Below, one piece after another: positions 36,441 through 47,325 of a stretch of DNA of 64,000 nt. Numbering within the stretch: the first letter of the stretch is position 1; each line of letters starts with the position of its first letter. The notes beneath the pieces are model-generated. The model was not told the DNA's origin and searched no databases. It saw only the letters and a program-made list of their open reading frames with translations. The DNA lies in contig JAQNBH010000003.1 in the NCBI GenBank assembly GCA_028752905.1, positions 41,220,187 to 41,284,186 of the forward strand, given 5' to 3'. The position numbers were made by a program, and so were the translations under genes. Source of the stretch: Cladorhizidae sp. MBARI D1340-BT2 (taxonomy: Eukaryota > Porifera > Demospongiae > Poecilosclerida > Cladorhizidae).

Positions 36441-36447
36441 GGTGGGG

Positions 36448-36846
36448 TGTCGGGATTCAACTACTGCCTAATCCCAATAAGATAGGTATTGCTGCCACCA
36501 GAGCTTAACAGCTAGGAGTAAGTAGCCTAGTCTACCCAGAGAAATTTAGGGTTTAAAGTTAGACTGAGTTTTATTATGAAAAGCAACAACAATAGGCTAA
36601 AACCGTTTTTGCTGGCAGGGTTTTTTATAACCCCTCCCAGCCTCACACAGTAAGTGACATATGGCTAATACCAACACAGTCCAAGAGTCAAACATACAGA
36701 TGACAGGTAGAGGCTTGTATAAATCTGGGTGTGAAACACATAAATAACAGTAATTAACCATGGTTAGCTAATTAACACTTACAGATATAAGCTACCTCTA
36801 GCTACAGGTTATGGCCAAGCTTGGCCATGTCAGGCGGCCCCTGACA
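36448..36846 (-). repeat. Gypsy-2 3' LTR, 399 bp
   Basis: Termini are TGTC/GACA. The minus strand starts TGTCAGGGGCCGCCTGACA, a terminal hairpin. A TATAAAA box is at 36629-36623 and AATAAA at 36575-36570, in the right order for U3-R-U5. The preceding purine tract confirms the inner edge. Confidence 0.75.
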
Positions 36847-36860
36847 TCTCCCCCCACTAA
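36847..36860 (-). other. Gypsy-2 polypurine tract
   Basis: The minus strand reads TTTAGTGGGGGGAGA just before the LTR start. Confidence 0.7.
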
Positions 36861-37059
36861 AGGTGGAACCAGCTGGAAGTCATTGTTCCACCCGCATCTG
36901 GGCATGTAAGTCAGCTGGGCTTGCTCTCAGTTGCAGACACTGTCCCTCTTCCTGTCGAGCATCCTTTCCCAGCAAGTCGTTAATCTCTGGCCATGATTGT
37001 CGAGACAATCTGTCAACATTTTGATGGAGAATGCCAGGACGGTAGACCACATTATACTT

Positions 37060-38305
37060 CTATGCTTGGAGTGCCAGTGCCCATCGCATCAATCGACCAT
37101 TGAGTCTATGAGAATGCTTCAGGGCTACCAGTACAATGTGGTCAGTCACCACGGTAAACTCTCGTCCCAGCAGGTGGATGGCAAAGTGGTCGATCGCCTT
37201 GACAACTGCTAGACATTCCAGTTCAGTCATGCTGTAATTCCGCTCGGCCAGTGTCAGTCTCTTTGAAAAGTATGCTACCGGTCGATCCTCTCTGTCCCTG
37301 ACCACTGATAGCATGGCTCCGAACCCTCCCAGCGAAGTCTGTGTGGAGGGCAAGGGTGTCATACCTTGGCAATGTGAGTGTATGTGCATCACAAAGAACA
37401 CATATAAGGTGATTAAATGCCCCAATCTGCTTCCCAGTCCACCCCAAGGTTGGGAGTCCCCTTCTTCAGGGTGTCATACAAAGGCCCTGCCATCCGGGAA
37501 AACATGGGAATAAACCTCAGGTAATATCCTGCAGTACCCAGGTATGCTCTTAACACTTTTTTGTCTACAGGCCTAGCAAAATCTCTAAGGGCCTTCACCC
37601 TTGCCTCAGGTACTCTCAACAGTCCATTCCCTACCTCATGTCCTAGGTACTCAAGAGACTGAGCCCCCCAGACACATTTGTCGGGTTTAGCAGATTGCCC
37701 TGCCTCCCTAAGTGCCTCCATGACACCTCTGAGGTGGTCTGTATGCTCCTCTCATGAGCTTGAATAGACTAAAACATCATAAATGTAAGTAGAGCTAGAC
37801 TCAGCTTGCTGATCTAAGGCCTGATCCATGCACTGTTGGAAAGTGGCTGGTGCATTAGTTAACCTAAAGGGCATGCGTGTAAATGCAAATTTACCCCATG
37901 GTCAACAGAAAGCAGTCTTCTCCTGGCTTCCAGTCTGTAGGGGCACCTGGTAGAAGCCTTTGTTCATGTCCAGTTTTGACAACCAGAGCCTCTGCGACAT
38001 CATCCGAGAGGTCTGGCACTACAGGCATCTGGTAAAGATCCGCCTTGGTCGCATGGTTAAGCTTCCTGTACTGTATGCATAGCCTGATTAACCATGTAAG
38101 CTTTCTAACTGGCACCATAGGTGAGGACCAAGGGCTTCTGATAGACACTTAAGATACCATGCCTGACAATAGAATGGATCTCATCCTTCAGCTCGGCTCT
38201 CCATCCTGATGCAATCCTGTAGGGAGCAGCACAGATGGGCTGGACTTGACCCGTGTCTATCACACATTCAGTACCCCTAACCTTCCCATGCTCAGTGGTA
38301 ACCAC
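37060..38305 (-). pseudogene. Gypsy-2 reverse transcriptase and RNase H
   Basis: RT begins with QPICAAPYRIASGWRAELKD, then SPWSSPMVPVRK and LCIQYRKLNHATKADLYQMP. The YxDD box at about 37790-37770 reads Tyr-Ile-Tyr-Asp, losing a catalytic Asp. Next come CVWGAQSLEYLGHEVG and VLRAYLGTAGYYLRFIPMFS (RT connection). RNase H shows PVAYFSKRLTLAERNYSMTE, LECLAVVKAIDHF and TVVTDHIVLVALK. Stops and shifts occur near 37890, 37740 and 37440. Confidence 0.8.
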
Positions 38306-38314
38306 ATCTTAAAA

Positions 38315-39343
38315 TTATTCCAAGAGCTTTTGTAGCTCAATCTTCTGATAAGAAGTCAAAACAGGAGTACTCATTCTCACCTCACCAATCGGATCAGGGG
38401 AGTCACCACTCTCATCAGCAACCACTACTCGAAAGAGGCTGGCTGTAGGGGTCTTCCATTCCTTAAGCCTAATTATATGGACTACCTCGGTGTGGGACCT
38501 CTTATCAGGTAGAGCTAACTTATAGTTTGTGTCGGATGGCTTGGCAACCACCTCGTAGGGGCCCGCACAAATACTTTGCAGCTTCCCAGTAAGACCCAGT
38601 GTATGGCATAATACCACGTCTCCAGGCTCCAAGTGCCTCTCCTTGGCTCTCTCATCATAGACAGTGTTGGTCTTAGCTTTAAACTCTTCCTCATTTTCCT
38701 GGACAGCCTCCTGCCGTATAGTGAGAGTCCTCTTAAGTCTTTGACACAGTTAACTGTGCTAGAGAAACTAACCTCCCCTCTCACCCATCCTTCTTTCATG
38801 GCTCCCCTTAAATTCCTGCCATGTACAAACTTGAAAGCTCTGTGAAAATCCTGCAGCTGCATTGGGTGTTGCTCGGTAAGCTAATAGACAGAACTTTTAA
38901 GAGTCTAACCAAATCTTACTGATCCTCTCCTACCTTCCTAAGCATACTCTTGAGGCGGCTATGCCACCTCTCGAGTATCCCATTGATTTGGGGGTGGTAG
39001 ACAGTGGTACATAACTTGTCTATGTTGAGAAGTGTCACAGTTCTTTATTCACCCATCCTATGAACACAGAGCCCTGGTCCGATAATAGCTCCTGAGGGAT
39101 TTCAGTGTGGGCTATCACCTCCATTAGACCTTCAACTGCTGTAATGGCATCAACCCTCTTGAGGGAAATGGCATAAGGGCACCTAGTGCCAAGGCACATA
39201 ACTGTCAGGATATAATGGTGCCCACTCTTAGTCCTAGGTAATGGATGAACCAGATCACAGGCTAACCGTTGGTATGGGATGCCTATGATTGGGGTGGTAA
39301 CTAATGGTGCCCTGGCTGTTTCTGCCTGCTCAACCTTTGACAC
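38315..39343 (-). pseudogene. Gypsy-2 integrase core and C-terminal domain
   Basis: The core has ACDLVHPLPRTKSGHHYILT (first Asp) and IPQELLSDQGSVFIG (second Asp). After a gap the C-terminal region has MEPGDVVLCHTLGLTGKLQS, AGPYEVVAKPSDTNYKLALP and TEVVHIIRLKEW. It runs directly into the RT with no polymerase domain before it, establishing INT-RT order. Confidence 0.8.
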
Positions 39344-39405
39344 TCAGGGCTTGTGCTGCACCTTGCCCTGGCATCCTTCCGTAACACTGGCCAAGTAAAA
39401 TGCTG

Positions 39406-42400
39406 CACTGTAAAAACAAGAGCATGTACAGCACACTAAATGCCTAGCACACCAGGTGCGCTGCTGTAAGTAGTGTGCTATACACACCAATTTTATAAAT
39501 CATTGTGCATAGCACACTTATTTACTAAGTTTAAAGAGTGAGTATCACACACTTCTTAGGTTATTTAGTGTATATAGCACACTTTAGAAAGATGCAATCA
39601 GCACTGTGATTTTAATCAACACATTACCTCTTCATTTACACCTGGTTTACAAGTACAAGCTTTTCATTAGATGTTTATAGGCTTGTCATAATGATCAAGA
39701 TGCAGTAGCAGTAAAACTTCTCTGGAGTCATATATTCTCTTGGATGTTGGTAATAATGATGAAGATCCATGGATTGACATTTGCTGGAAGTGCATACTAC
39801 AGATGTGTACCTTACATCAGAGTTTTAGTGTCAACCTGCTTTGTTCTAATACATGTGCACATTCCCAGGTACACCTATAGTGACTTCAGAGAACATAAAT
39901 TCATTTATGCTCCCTTATGGAGTGCTGCTCCCTCAGTTCTCCCCCCCCCCCCACCCCAACCACACCCTTATTCAAATTTGTGAAAGAAACAAGCATAAAT
40001 GATCATGATAAATTCTATAATGTGTTCAACAAAGTTTCCTTTTTTTTAAACTTTGAGTAAAAATACTCCAGCTTAGACAAAGGGTATCCGTCTTCAGGAT
40101 CACTTGGACAATCACCACTTAGAGAGAATTTGTACCATTACTTGGTCAAGGCGTTTTCAACCACAGGAGCATCAAAGGTTATAACATCCATCCAATGTTC
40201 CTCTGTGGATAGAAATACTGCCTATACGAATGAAATTTACAGTAATTCTAGAACACCCTGATATTGCACAACCAACGTGAAAACCAGCATGAACTGCATG
40301 ACAACTTCTTTCATTGTTCTAGCACCAACATTGGACAATTACAGGTGATTGGGCACCATAAAGATCGCTTGGTAACACAATTTTAGCACAAACTTACCCC
40401 TCTCGAAGTTTCCCCTTTAAAACAGCAGCTACCTTCATCCTCGTCTACTCTCAGGTAGAACTAGGGTGAAAATTATAATGCGTGTTGTGAAAACGGATGT
40501 GTAATCCTCACGTGAAGTTCATGCCAATTCATGTTACCACATTCTCCTGACCCATGCCCCTTGAGCCAGCTGCATGCAGTTTGATGCACCCTAAGCAAGT
40601 TTTGGTGACCTACTTAGAACGGAAAACAATCTTAAGGAAATGGTGAAGATACTTACTGACAAAGCATTGCATCTGGGATAGAATCTGGATCCACCAGCAT
40701 TAGTTTCAACAGGATTTTCGAAGAGTGTGGACCTAGAAAGTGATTGTGAGGTCTATAATAAAGACAAGTCACGAGTAAGACCTGGAGGGGGTTAATTTGT
40801 AAATATATTGGCAAGGGTGGCAGTATTATTATAACCTTCCTCCAATTTTTGTTTATACTGCCTCCAATACTAGGTAGAGGTGGTGAGAATGTGCTCAATT
40901 GTAAGCACTACTCCATACCTTGATATTATTTCACATTATTTATATCTACACCAGCCATATGACTAAATTTTTCTATCTTTTCTCGACAATACAACCTGAA
41001 TTGTAACCAAGCTGGAAGTGTCTTGATATATGCATAATGCATAATGATTATCTCTCTTGTACTCTGTAGATAAAATCCAAAGTTATAAAGTCAGAGGATG
41101 ATACCATTCCACTACCAGATTTCTTGCCTGCCAAAGAATTATCCACATCAGCTAGAGGGTGACTTTTCTACTGTGAAGTTGTCACCAAGCAAAAACAAAC
41201 ATTTGTGTCTGAATTGGCTTCATTATGCTGCGATTCAAGCGTTACCCACATAGAGAAGACTTTGTGTGTGTGGCCCATTCAGTTATAGAAAAGTACCCTT
41301 GCCAAAAAATGGAAATCCTTAAGTAAGTTACTACGTTTTATGAGTCTCACCTTGTGTACATTCATGCAGTGTTTTACAGGATGTTATGGAACACAGCATA
41401 AGAGGTTTGTTGTGATATGAAACCTTGATTGACACCATCTAAACCAAAAGGTAAACTTGTGTGTAACCTCTTGATTGCCTTATTGTAGATATGACTGTCT
41501 GTTGTATACGTCACTATAACTTGTGTTGCCTGTACAATATTGGGTTTGTGTGGTGTGCATCTGTCTGAACAGACACTGGGTTTGTCTGGTGCATCTGTCT
41601 GTACCACACTGGGTCTGTGCGACCTGTTATCAATTTGTGGTAATCTGTCATACATGCATTTATTTATAATGTGCACATTTTATTTTGAGGTTACAAAGAT
41701 CAGGAAATCGCCTGGAATAAGAAAGTCCATGAGTCAACCAGTTCCATTTCCCAGGGAGGAGAGTGTGAGCTATGAGTGGCATACCAAAACTCTACACTCT
41801 AAATGTATTTTGAAAGAAAAAAAATCCCCAATTGCATAATAAATGGCATTCATTTTTAAAGGTGCAATTCAAGAAAATAAAACGGGTTATTATTTAACGT
41901 TCCTTTGCCATATATTTTCCAGATTTCCATTCTTGCAAGAAGCTGAGGCAGTAGTAAGTCACTTATCAGATCACAATTTCTAACCATAACATCAGAACAT
42001 GAATTAATTTTGGTGAATGTCTGTGTGTACTTAGTAATTTATTGGTAGTGCTTGCTCTTCTGATGATTCATGCTCATGGTACTTTTTGTCTGATGGTGGA
42101 AATGCAGCTAATTATGATTAACGAGAAATTGACACCTCTTACAAAGGAGTATTGGACCAAAATTCCTGCTATCATAGAGCAAGAGAAAATGGAAGCACAA
42201 CACAAGACACGACTTTCTGATTTGCAACATGATTTCCAATGTGATGAAGGTTAAAAAAAATTGGGAGACTGGGTGAAATATATATGGATTATGTGTGTCC
42301 ACTATTGGTAGGAATGCAAGGAAGTACACTTCTTGCTTTGACAGCTCTTCGGCAATGAGGTGCCCGAAGCAGATCGGATCCCAACAAAGATATATTCTTT

Positions 42401-43124
42401 ACAGAGGTGAAGTTTTGTAGACGAGAACCCCCGTATTGTTACAAGGGTATAGTATTTAGTATTCATATAGAAACTGATCCTTTGTGCTGTGAGGGCTTGT
42501 TAGCCCCGTGCATAACACAGTGTTACAGCATGGCAGTTTTCATTACTGATGAACTTTCTTGACCTTGACCTTTTTCTCTACCCAGGATTGTACAGATGTT
42601 AAGTCAATTGTCATGGAAGTCCGTAACCTTGCTCCTTATGAGCTGATAGTTAGGAGCATCGAAAGCCTTCATTGTTGCAGACAAAAAAATTGTTTCAGAT
42701 GTTTGATGTTTTGAGGATATTCTGTTTTATATAATTTCTGCTTTTGATTTTCATTATTCTGCAGGTGAAAGTGCTAATCCTTTAGTTCCCCTTACAAAAC
42801 ACATCAATAACTGTGAAACACTTTATGGCCTCACCGGTGTAACTATAATTTAGTTATGACATGTACAGAGATCATTGTTAACCTTATGTCATTTTAGTTT
42901 GTAAAAGGCAGTTTTCTTTGGCATCTTTTCTTCTGCTGTGGGTGTGTTGATACTTGATTTTGGTGTGTAATACACACTGAAAATGGTGTATGTTCTTCAC
43001 ATTATAAGTAGCATGTTCTGCATGCTTCAATATTGAGTGTGTAAAGCACACTCAAAATGAGTGTGCATATAGCGACGGCATACCACACTCTATTTGGTGT
43101 GCATGCACACTATTTTTTACAGTG
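39406..43124 (+). mobile_element. 3.7-kb TIR element inserted in Gypsy-2 integrase
   Basis: The ends are CACTGTAAAAA (39406) and its inverse TTTTTACAGTG (43124). Both ends carry sub-terminal GTGTGC/CACAC-rich repeats (39420-39600, 42950-43110). No clear target-site duplication. About 30 residues of the host integrase zinc region seem to be missing at the site, so insertion went with a deletion. The class is undecided. Confidence 0.6.
41060..42260 (+). pseudogene. Unidentified gene-like fragments inside the 3.7-kb element
   Basis: Short open pieces on the plus strand include RFKRYPHREDFVCVAHSVIE with KYPC (about 41229-41312), VTKIRKSPGIRKSMSQPVPF (about 41690-41750) and KLTPLTKEYWTKIPAIIEQE (about 42125-42185). 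The style recalls the SAM-domain-containing-3-like proteins often predicted in fish and cnidarians, but this is a tentative impression. Stops and frame changes separate the pieces. Confidence 0.25.
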
Positions 43125-43129
43125 TGGGA

Positions 43130-44156
43130 TAATCAACTGACCATCTATTGTGGGGGAAATGTCCCCCAGCTAGGCCCTGGTGGCCTACATCAAGGAATTC
43201 CCTATGCCTACTGATAGGAACAACAACTCTTGTCCACTCCCTCCCTGGGTCTGCTAGCTTTGTGTGCACCAACACTCTCTCATCCAATATAGCCATCTAT
43301 ACCCCTGTTTCCCTTACTCAACTCGGTCAGTCTCCCATCTTCTGACTGTTGCTTGATAAGCACCTTAACATCCTCTGTCCCTTTCCCCGAGGGTGGGGAG
43401 GGGCAAGGCAATCTCAGTTAAATCACCTCCCTCTAATCCATGAAGACTATCTGTCTCTAACACCAAAGGGACTTCTTCCACGTCAACCTCATCCAACAAT
43501 CTATCAACCTCCACATCAACTTCGGAATCCCTTCCCTCCTGTTGAGGAATGGTAATGGGGTATCCCTTCCCTTCCACCCAGAGGCTCAGCTATGCTGCTG
43601 TTTAGCCGCTCAACACTAGGGACGGAGACTTGGACATCAGTTGGGGGAACAGGTGTACATAGAGCCTTCCTAGCTTCCTTTGGCCTACCTCGCCTCTTAG
43701 CCTTGAGCTTAGGAGTGGCTAACTCCATCTCCTTGGGCTTGATTCCATTCCTTCGGTTAGTCTGTTCTCCTCCCACTCCCAATCTAATGCCTGGCTTCCA
43801 GCCATAATAATGGCATGGGGAACAGGGAAATGACCGTGATTAAGTACGAGCCATTGGCTAACCCGAGTCTTTACTGCTGGGTGTGATCCATGTAAGTGGG
43901 GCATCTTCCCTAGCCACAAAAAATGTCATGGGTTCGCGAACCTGTCCACCTTGATGTTTACTATGGCTGTGGGCATATTAACAGTGCCAAAGTGGGCTAG
44001 CCCTGCTTTCTCATTAGCTGGGTTTATGAATCTAGCAGGAACAGTGGTTCGACTAGCACCTGTATCCACCATCATGCAACCTGTCCTACCACCTATTGTA
44101 TCCACTCGCTTGATAAACCTTCCAGCAGGATCCTCCTCAGACTCAGACTGAATCAT
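43130..44156 (-). pseudogene. Gypsy-2 protease and linker to integrase
   Basis: The protease active-site motif is TGCMMVDTGASRTTV at about 44075. A linker (43790-43365) contains the AT-hook-like KAKRRGRPKEARK, then a very acidic stretch (DVDVEVDRLLDEVDVEEVP). The integrase N-terminal region with DGQLIIP is cut at the TE border. The ORF changes frame at about 43920-43780 and 43510. Confidence 0.65.
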
Positions 44157-46222
44157 ACCCAGTGATGTGTTAGTCTGAAGTACTTGTGCATTCTCACGAA
44201 TAAGCTGTAGCTAAATCTCTGTGTGTTGGCATAATACACTTACCAATATCACAATGTGGAATAATTAAGGGTTGATATAGATAATAATTATGTAGGTTGA
44301 ACGACAGACACCAAGGGCAGTTAGCTACGGCTCAAGTAAAAGTAATAGCAAGCTTTCTATTAGCTAGGTAGCTAGCCTTCGAACATGATTTGTTATGAAA
44401 GACAGTAACTTTGTCTAGATCATTCTACCTTCCATTGTGGCCCTGCTTCATAGAGCAAGACACAGAATAACTTTGTCACCACTCCTTTGGTTAGCCACCA
44501 GACGAAGCTGGTACTAATTAGAATATTTTTTTACAAAGAATGGGTATGACCCTAATAAATACTTCATCGCCTATGACACTATTAACGGGGGGGGGACTTG
44601 GAATTAGCACTGGCAGAGCTTAGGTTTGTTGTTCTGTCTGACATTCCAATTGATAAACTACCATTACGATGCCAAGTTAAGTAGCTAAAGTTTAGAAGTG
44701 CAATTGATCTCGTTTACCAAGCAATTTCTTTTCTGTTTATAGCTAAACTGTATCTATGACAAACTTTTTAGTACTGAAGGCTATAGAGTTAATCTGGGCC
44801 TTAGAAATGCTTAGATTGGCAGATATCCTCTCAAATATGCCTCAGGTCATAATCCCAATTTTTGACACGGAGACACAATAAGTATTCAAGTTCTGATCAT
44901 CAAAGAGTTAATCATTACTTTGGCCCCAGAAAATATAAATACGTATTATATATATGAATGCAGAATTAATGTTAGTGATGATATATGGTGATTGATTACT
45001 GCAGAATTTCCTCGCTTCATCTAGTGGATGTTATAACTTCTGTCAGTATGGCTTTCCTGTTGTTGATAATCAGTGCAGTGCTCACAGATGGACTCAAGAA
45101 GACTTGCGAAGGCTTCTGCACCAGTATACTCAAGCCAGTTGGTATTACAAATACAAGACAATTATATGAATGCAATTATACTTTTTGAAGTGATCAAAAA
45201 TCTAATGTATTCAGTGTCTGGAGAGTGAGGCATCCCTAAATAGAATGGTTTAAAATCTGGTTGCTTGGTGCAATTCCCTTTACCACCAAGCTGTGTACCA
45301 CCACAGAGGCACAGAGGCTTCTAGAGTCAGTCAGTCCCACAGGGGTTAAATTACAAATTGAAGCTTCTCACCGTATATTTCTTTATTGTGCAATGAAACA
45401 CTTTCCAAGTTTTTAGAAAACCTTCCTACATAATAAGTCCTCCAGAAGACTTTTCAGTGCTCTAATATTTGTTGTTGTTGCTTTTGTGCAACTGTTTAAT
45501 GCTAGATTTTCCCCCCACATTTCTTTGCATTTGAGAAATTGAGAGGAAGTTGACATAAATGTGTGGTACTGCCTTAGATTAAATCATTGCAGGCAAGGGC
45601 CCTAAGATTCTAAATAATGGTATATAAGAGATTGCTATCGTACTGTTATAATGATAGTGGTTGTGGATTTCAACAACATGTCACTAGCTATTATGACTAT
45701 CTCACTCCACTCCCACAGGTGTTCAGGAAATTTACAAGTCATGTTGATGGAGAGAAAACATTATCTTTTCACCGACATTTGGATGCTGCTTAAGTAAGTA
45801 AAAACATGGACCATTCCATTGCATACCTATAAAGTCTTCAATCCACTATGGCTACCCCACCAAGACCTATCTCCCTAGCTAGCTTATATTTGTACTCCAA
45901 AAAATCAAGTTATTTAGTACCCCTGCACTCAGGACCATTATTTATCTATTTGTTTGTTTGTTTGCTTGCTTGTTTGCTTATATATATATTGGGGGTTTTT
46001 TTTTGTTGTTTTTACAAAAATACCAAAATAATAACTAGTTAACAATAAATACATATATAAGTTCAACTCCCAACCGAACCCAAAAAGACAAGGCATCCCC
46101 CCACTGGACTGCCACTGAGAGATGCTGAAGAAGATGGGCATGGGCATTCACCTCGCCAGTTTTTTGCCTAATTTTTTTTTGTCTATTAGTATATTATTTA
46201 TATTTTATATGTAATTTAGGAT

Positions 46223-46471
46223 ATGTCGTGGGTAGTGACTCTCTGCATGGTATTCCTGGCACACTGATATGGTGCAGTTATTGTTGGGTACAATGACATC
46301 ATCAATTATAGCAAAGCCAGGGCCAAGAAAAAAGAATTCCCCGATTTTTCAGCCGAAGGTTCTAATATTTTATAGCCCAATAACCGGCCAGGTGAACTAA
46401 ATCTGCAACCAGATGAACTAAATCAGCAACCAGATGAACAACCAGCTAAAGTAAATCCATTTGATGACTAG
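46223..46471 (+). pseudogene. Small single-span membrane protein pseudogene (83 codons, two stops)
   Basis: One frame runs from ATG 46223 to TAG 46469-46471 with only two interruptions (TGA at codon 15, where Trp would fit, and TAG at codon 51). It reads MSWVVTLCMVFLAH, then YGAVIVGYNDIINYSKARAK and KKEF as a membrane helix with a basic flank, then QPDELNQQPDEQPAKVNPFD. The amino-acid sense of the frame suggests former coding. The family is not recognised. It could instead be a processed copy of a host gene. Confidence 0.4.
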
Positions 46472-47109
46472 AATCTTGCCACCATATTATTTCTGTTTCT
46501 TCAGGAATTCAGCCCTCTTGTGTGCATGCATGCGTTTATGTGTGATTGCAGACTGTTTTTGTTATGTTTGGCGAAGCTGGTATTTACTATCAAACCGACT
46601 TTGTCATGAAAATTGCTAGTGCAACAATGTGATCACTGCAGCAGATTTGGCCTCTAGTTATTTGCATATATCACACACCTGGCCTTTGGACATCATAAAT
46701 GCATCTGTTTGAGTATGTTGTACGAGAAAACACTTTCTTGAATGTTTTGAGATGTGAGAACTCCATCTTTTCCCTAGCGGCGACCAAGTGTTCTGCAATT
46801 ATTGAAGTGAAGGTTACTGTTATTGTTGTTGCCCTGAAGAGCACTCGCAAATGGTTGCATGTGATAGTGACAGTTGTGAATGATTCGATTTTCAATAGTC
46901 AGCATCTGTGGTGAATATAGAGGACATGCCACTGTGCACACTGAAGCAACTAGCATGTTCATAGTTAACTATTTTGCCTGAAGGTACATTTATCAATATA
47001 TGTGCAATAAAAGGTTCATATTTCAGATATTTCACGAAGAGAATATAGTCGTCATTTTAACAAGAATGCTCTGAATTTATAGAGAAGGGAAAGATTTATT
47101 GGGTTATAG

Positions 47110-47325
47110 TAAAACGGTGGTGACTTGCTGATGTTGGGAACCTAGTGATGTTGGGAGCCTAGTGATGTTGGGAACCTAGTGATGTTGAGCCTGGTGATGT
47201 TGGGAGCCTGGTGATGTTGAGAACTTGGTGATGTTTGGTTCCTAGTGATGTTAGGAGCCTGGTGATGTTGGGAGCCTAGTGATGTTGGGTCCCTGGTAAT
47301 GTTTGGAGCCTGCTGATGTTCTATT
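47110..47325. repeat. Minisatellite, ~18-bp unit, about 12 copies
   Basis: The unit is CTAGTGATGTTGGGAGC with GAACC, GGTCC and CTGGTG variants. The minus-strand ORF with ITR/QHHQAPN repeats is a by-product. Confidence 0.9.

Larger units (their letters stand above)
29761..36447 (-). mobile_element. Gypsy-1: decayed Ty3/Gypsy retroelement with INT upstream of RT
   Basis: Reading on the minus strand from 36440 downward: integrase zinc-binding and core (36440-35710, resuming 32550-32190), integrase C-terminal region with GPYPV and YHVNLLAPWH (31800-31540), reverse transcriptase (31400-30600), RNase H (30540-30110), a polypurine tract and a 3' LTR. Domain sequences are Ty3/Gypsy-type but the order is INT then RT. 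Gag, protease and 5' LTR are absent, possibly cut off where Gypsy-2 begins. Frameshifts, stops and two nested insertions show it is inactive. Confidence 0.75.
36448..44156 (-). mobile_element. Gypsy-2: Ty3/Gypsy retroelement, order PR-INT-RT-RH-LTR
   Basis: On the minus strand: protease (44156), a basic/acidic linker, integrase zinc region (43400-43130), a 3.7-kb TE insertion, integrase core (39343-39035) and C-terminal region (38862-38315), reverse transcriptase (38305-37560), RNase H (37447-37060), polypurine tract, 3' LTR. Gag and 5' LTR were not found beyond 44156. Several frame breaks are present. Confidence 0.8.
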
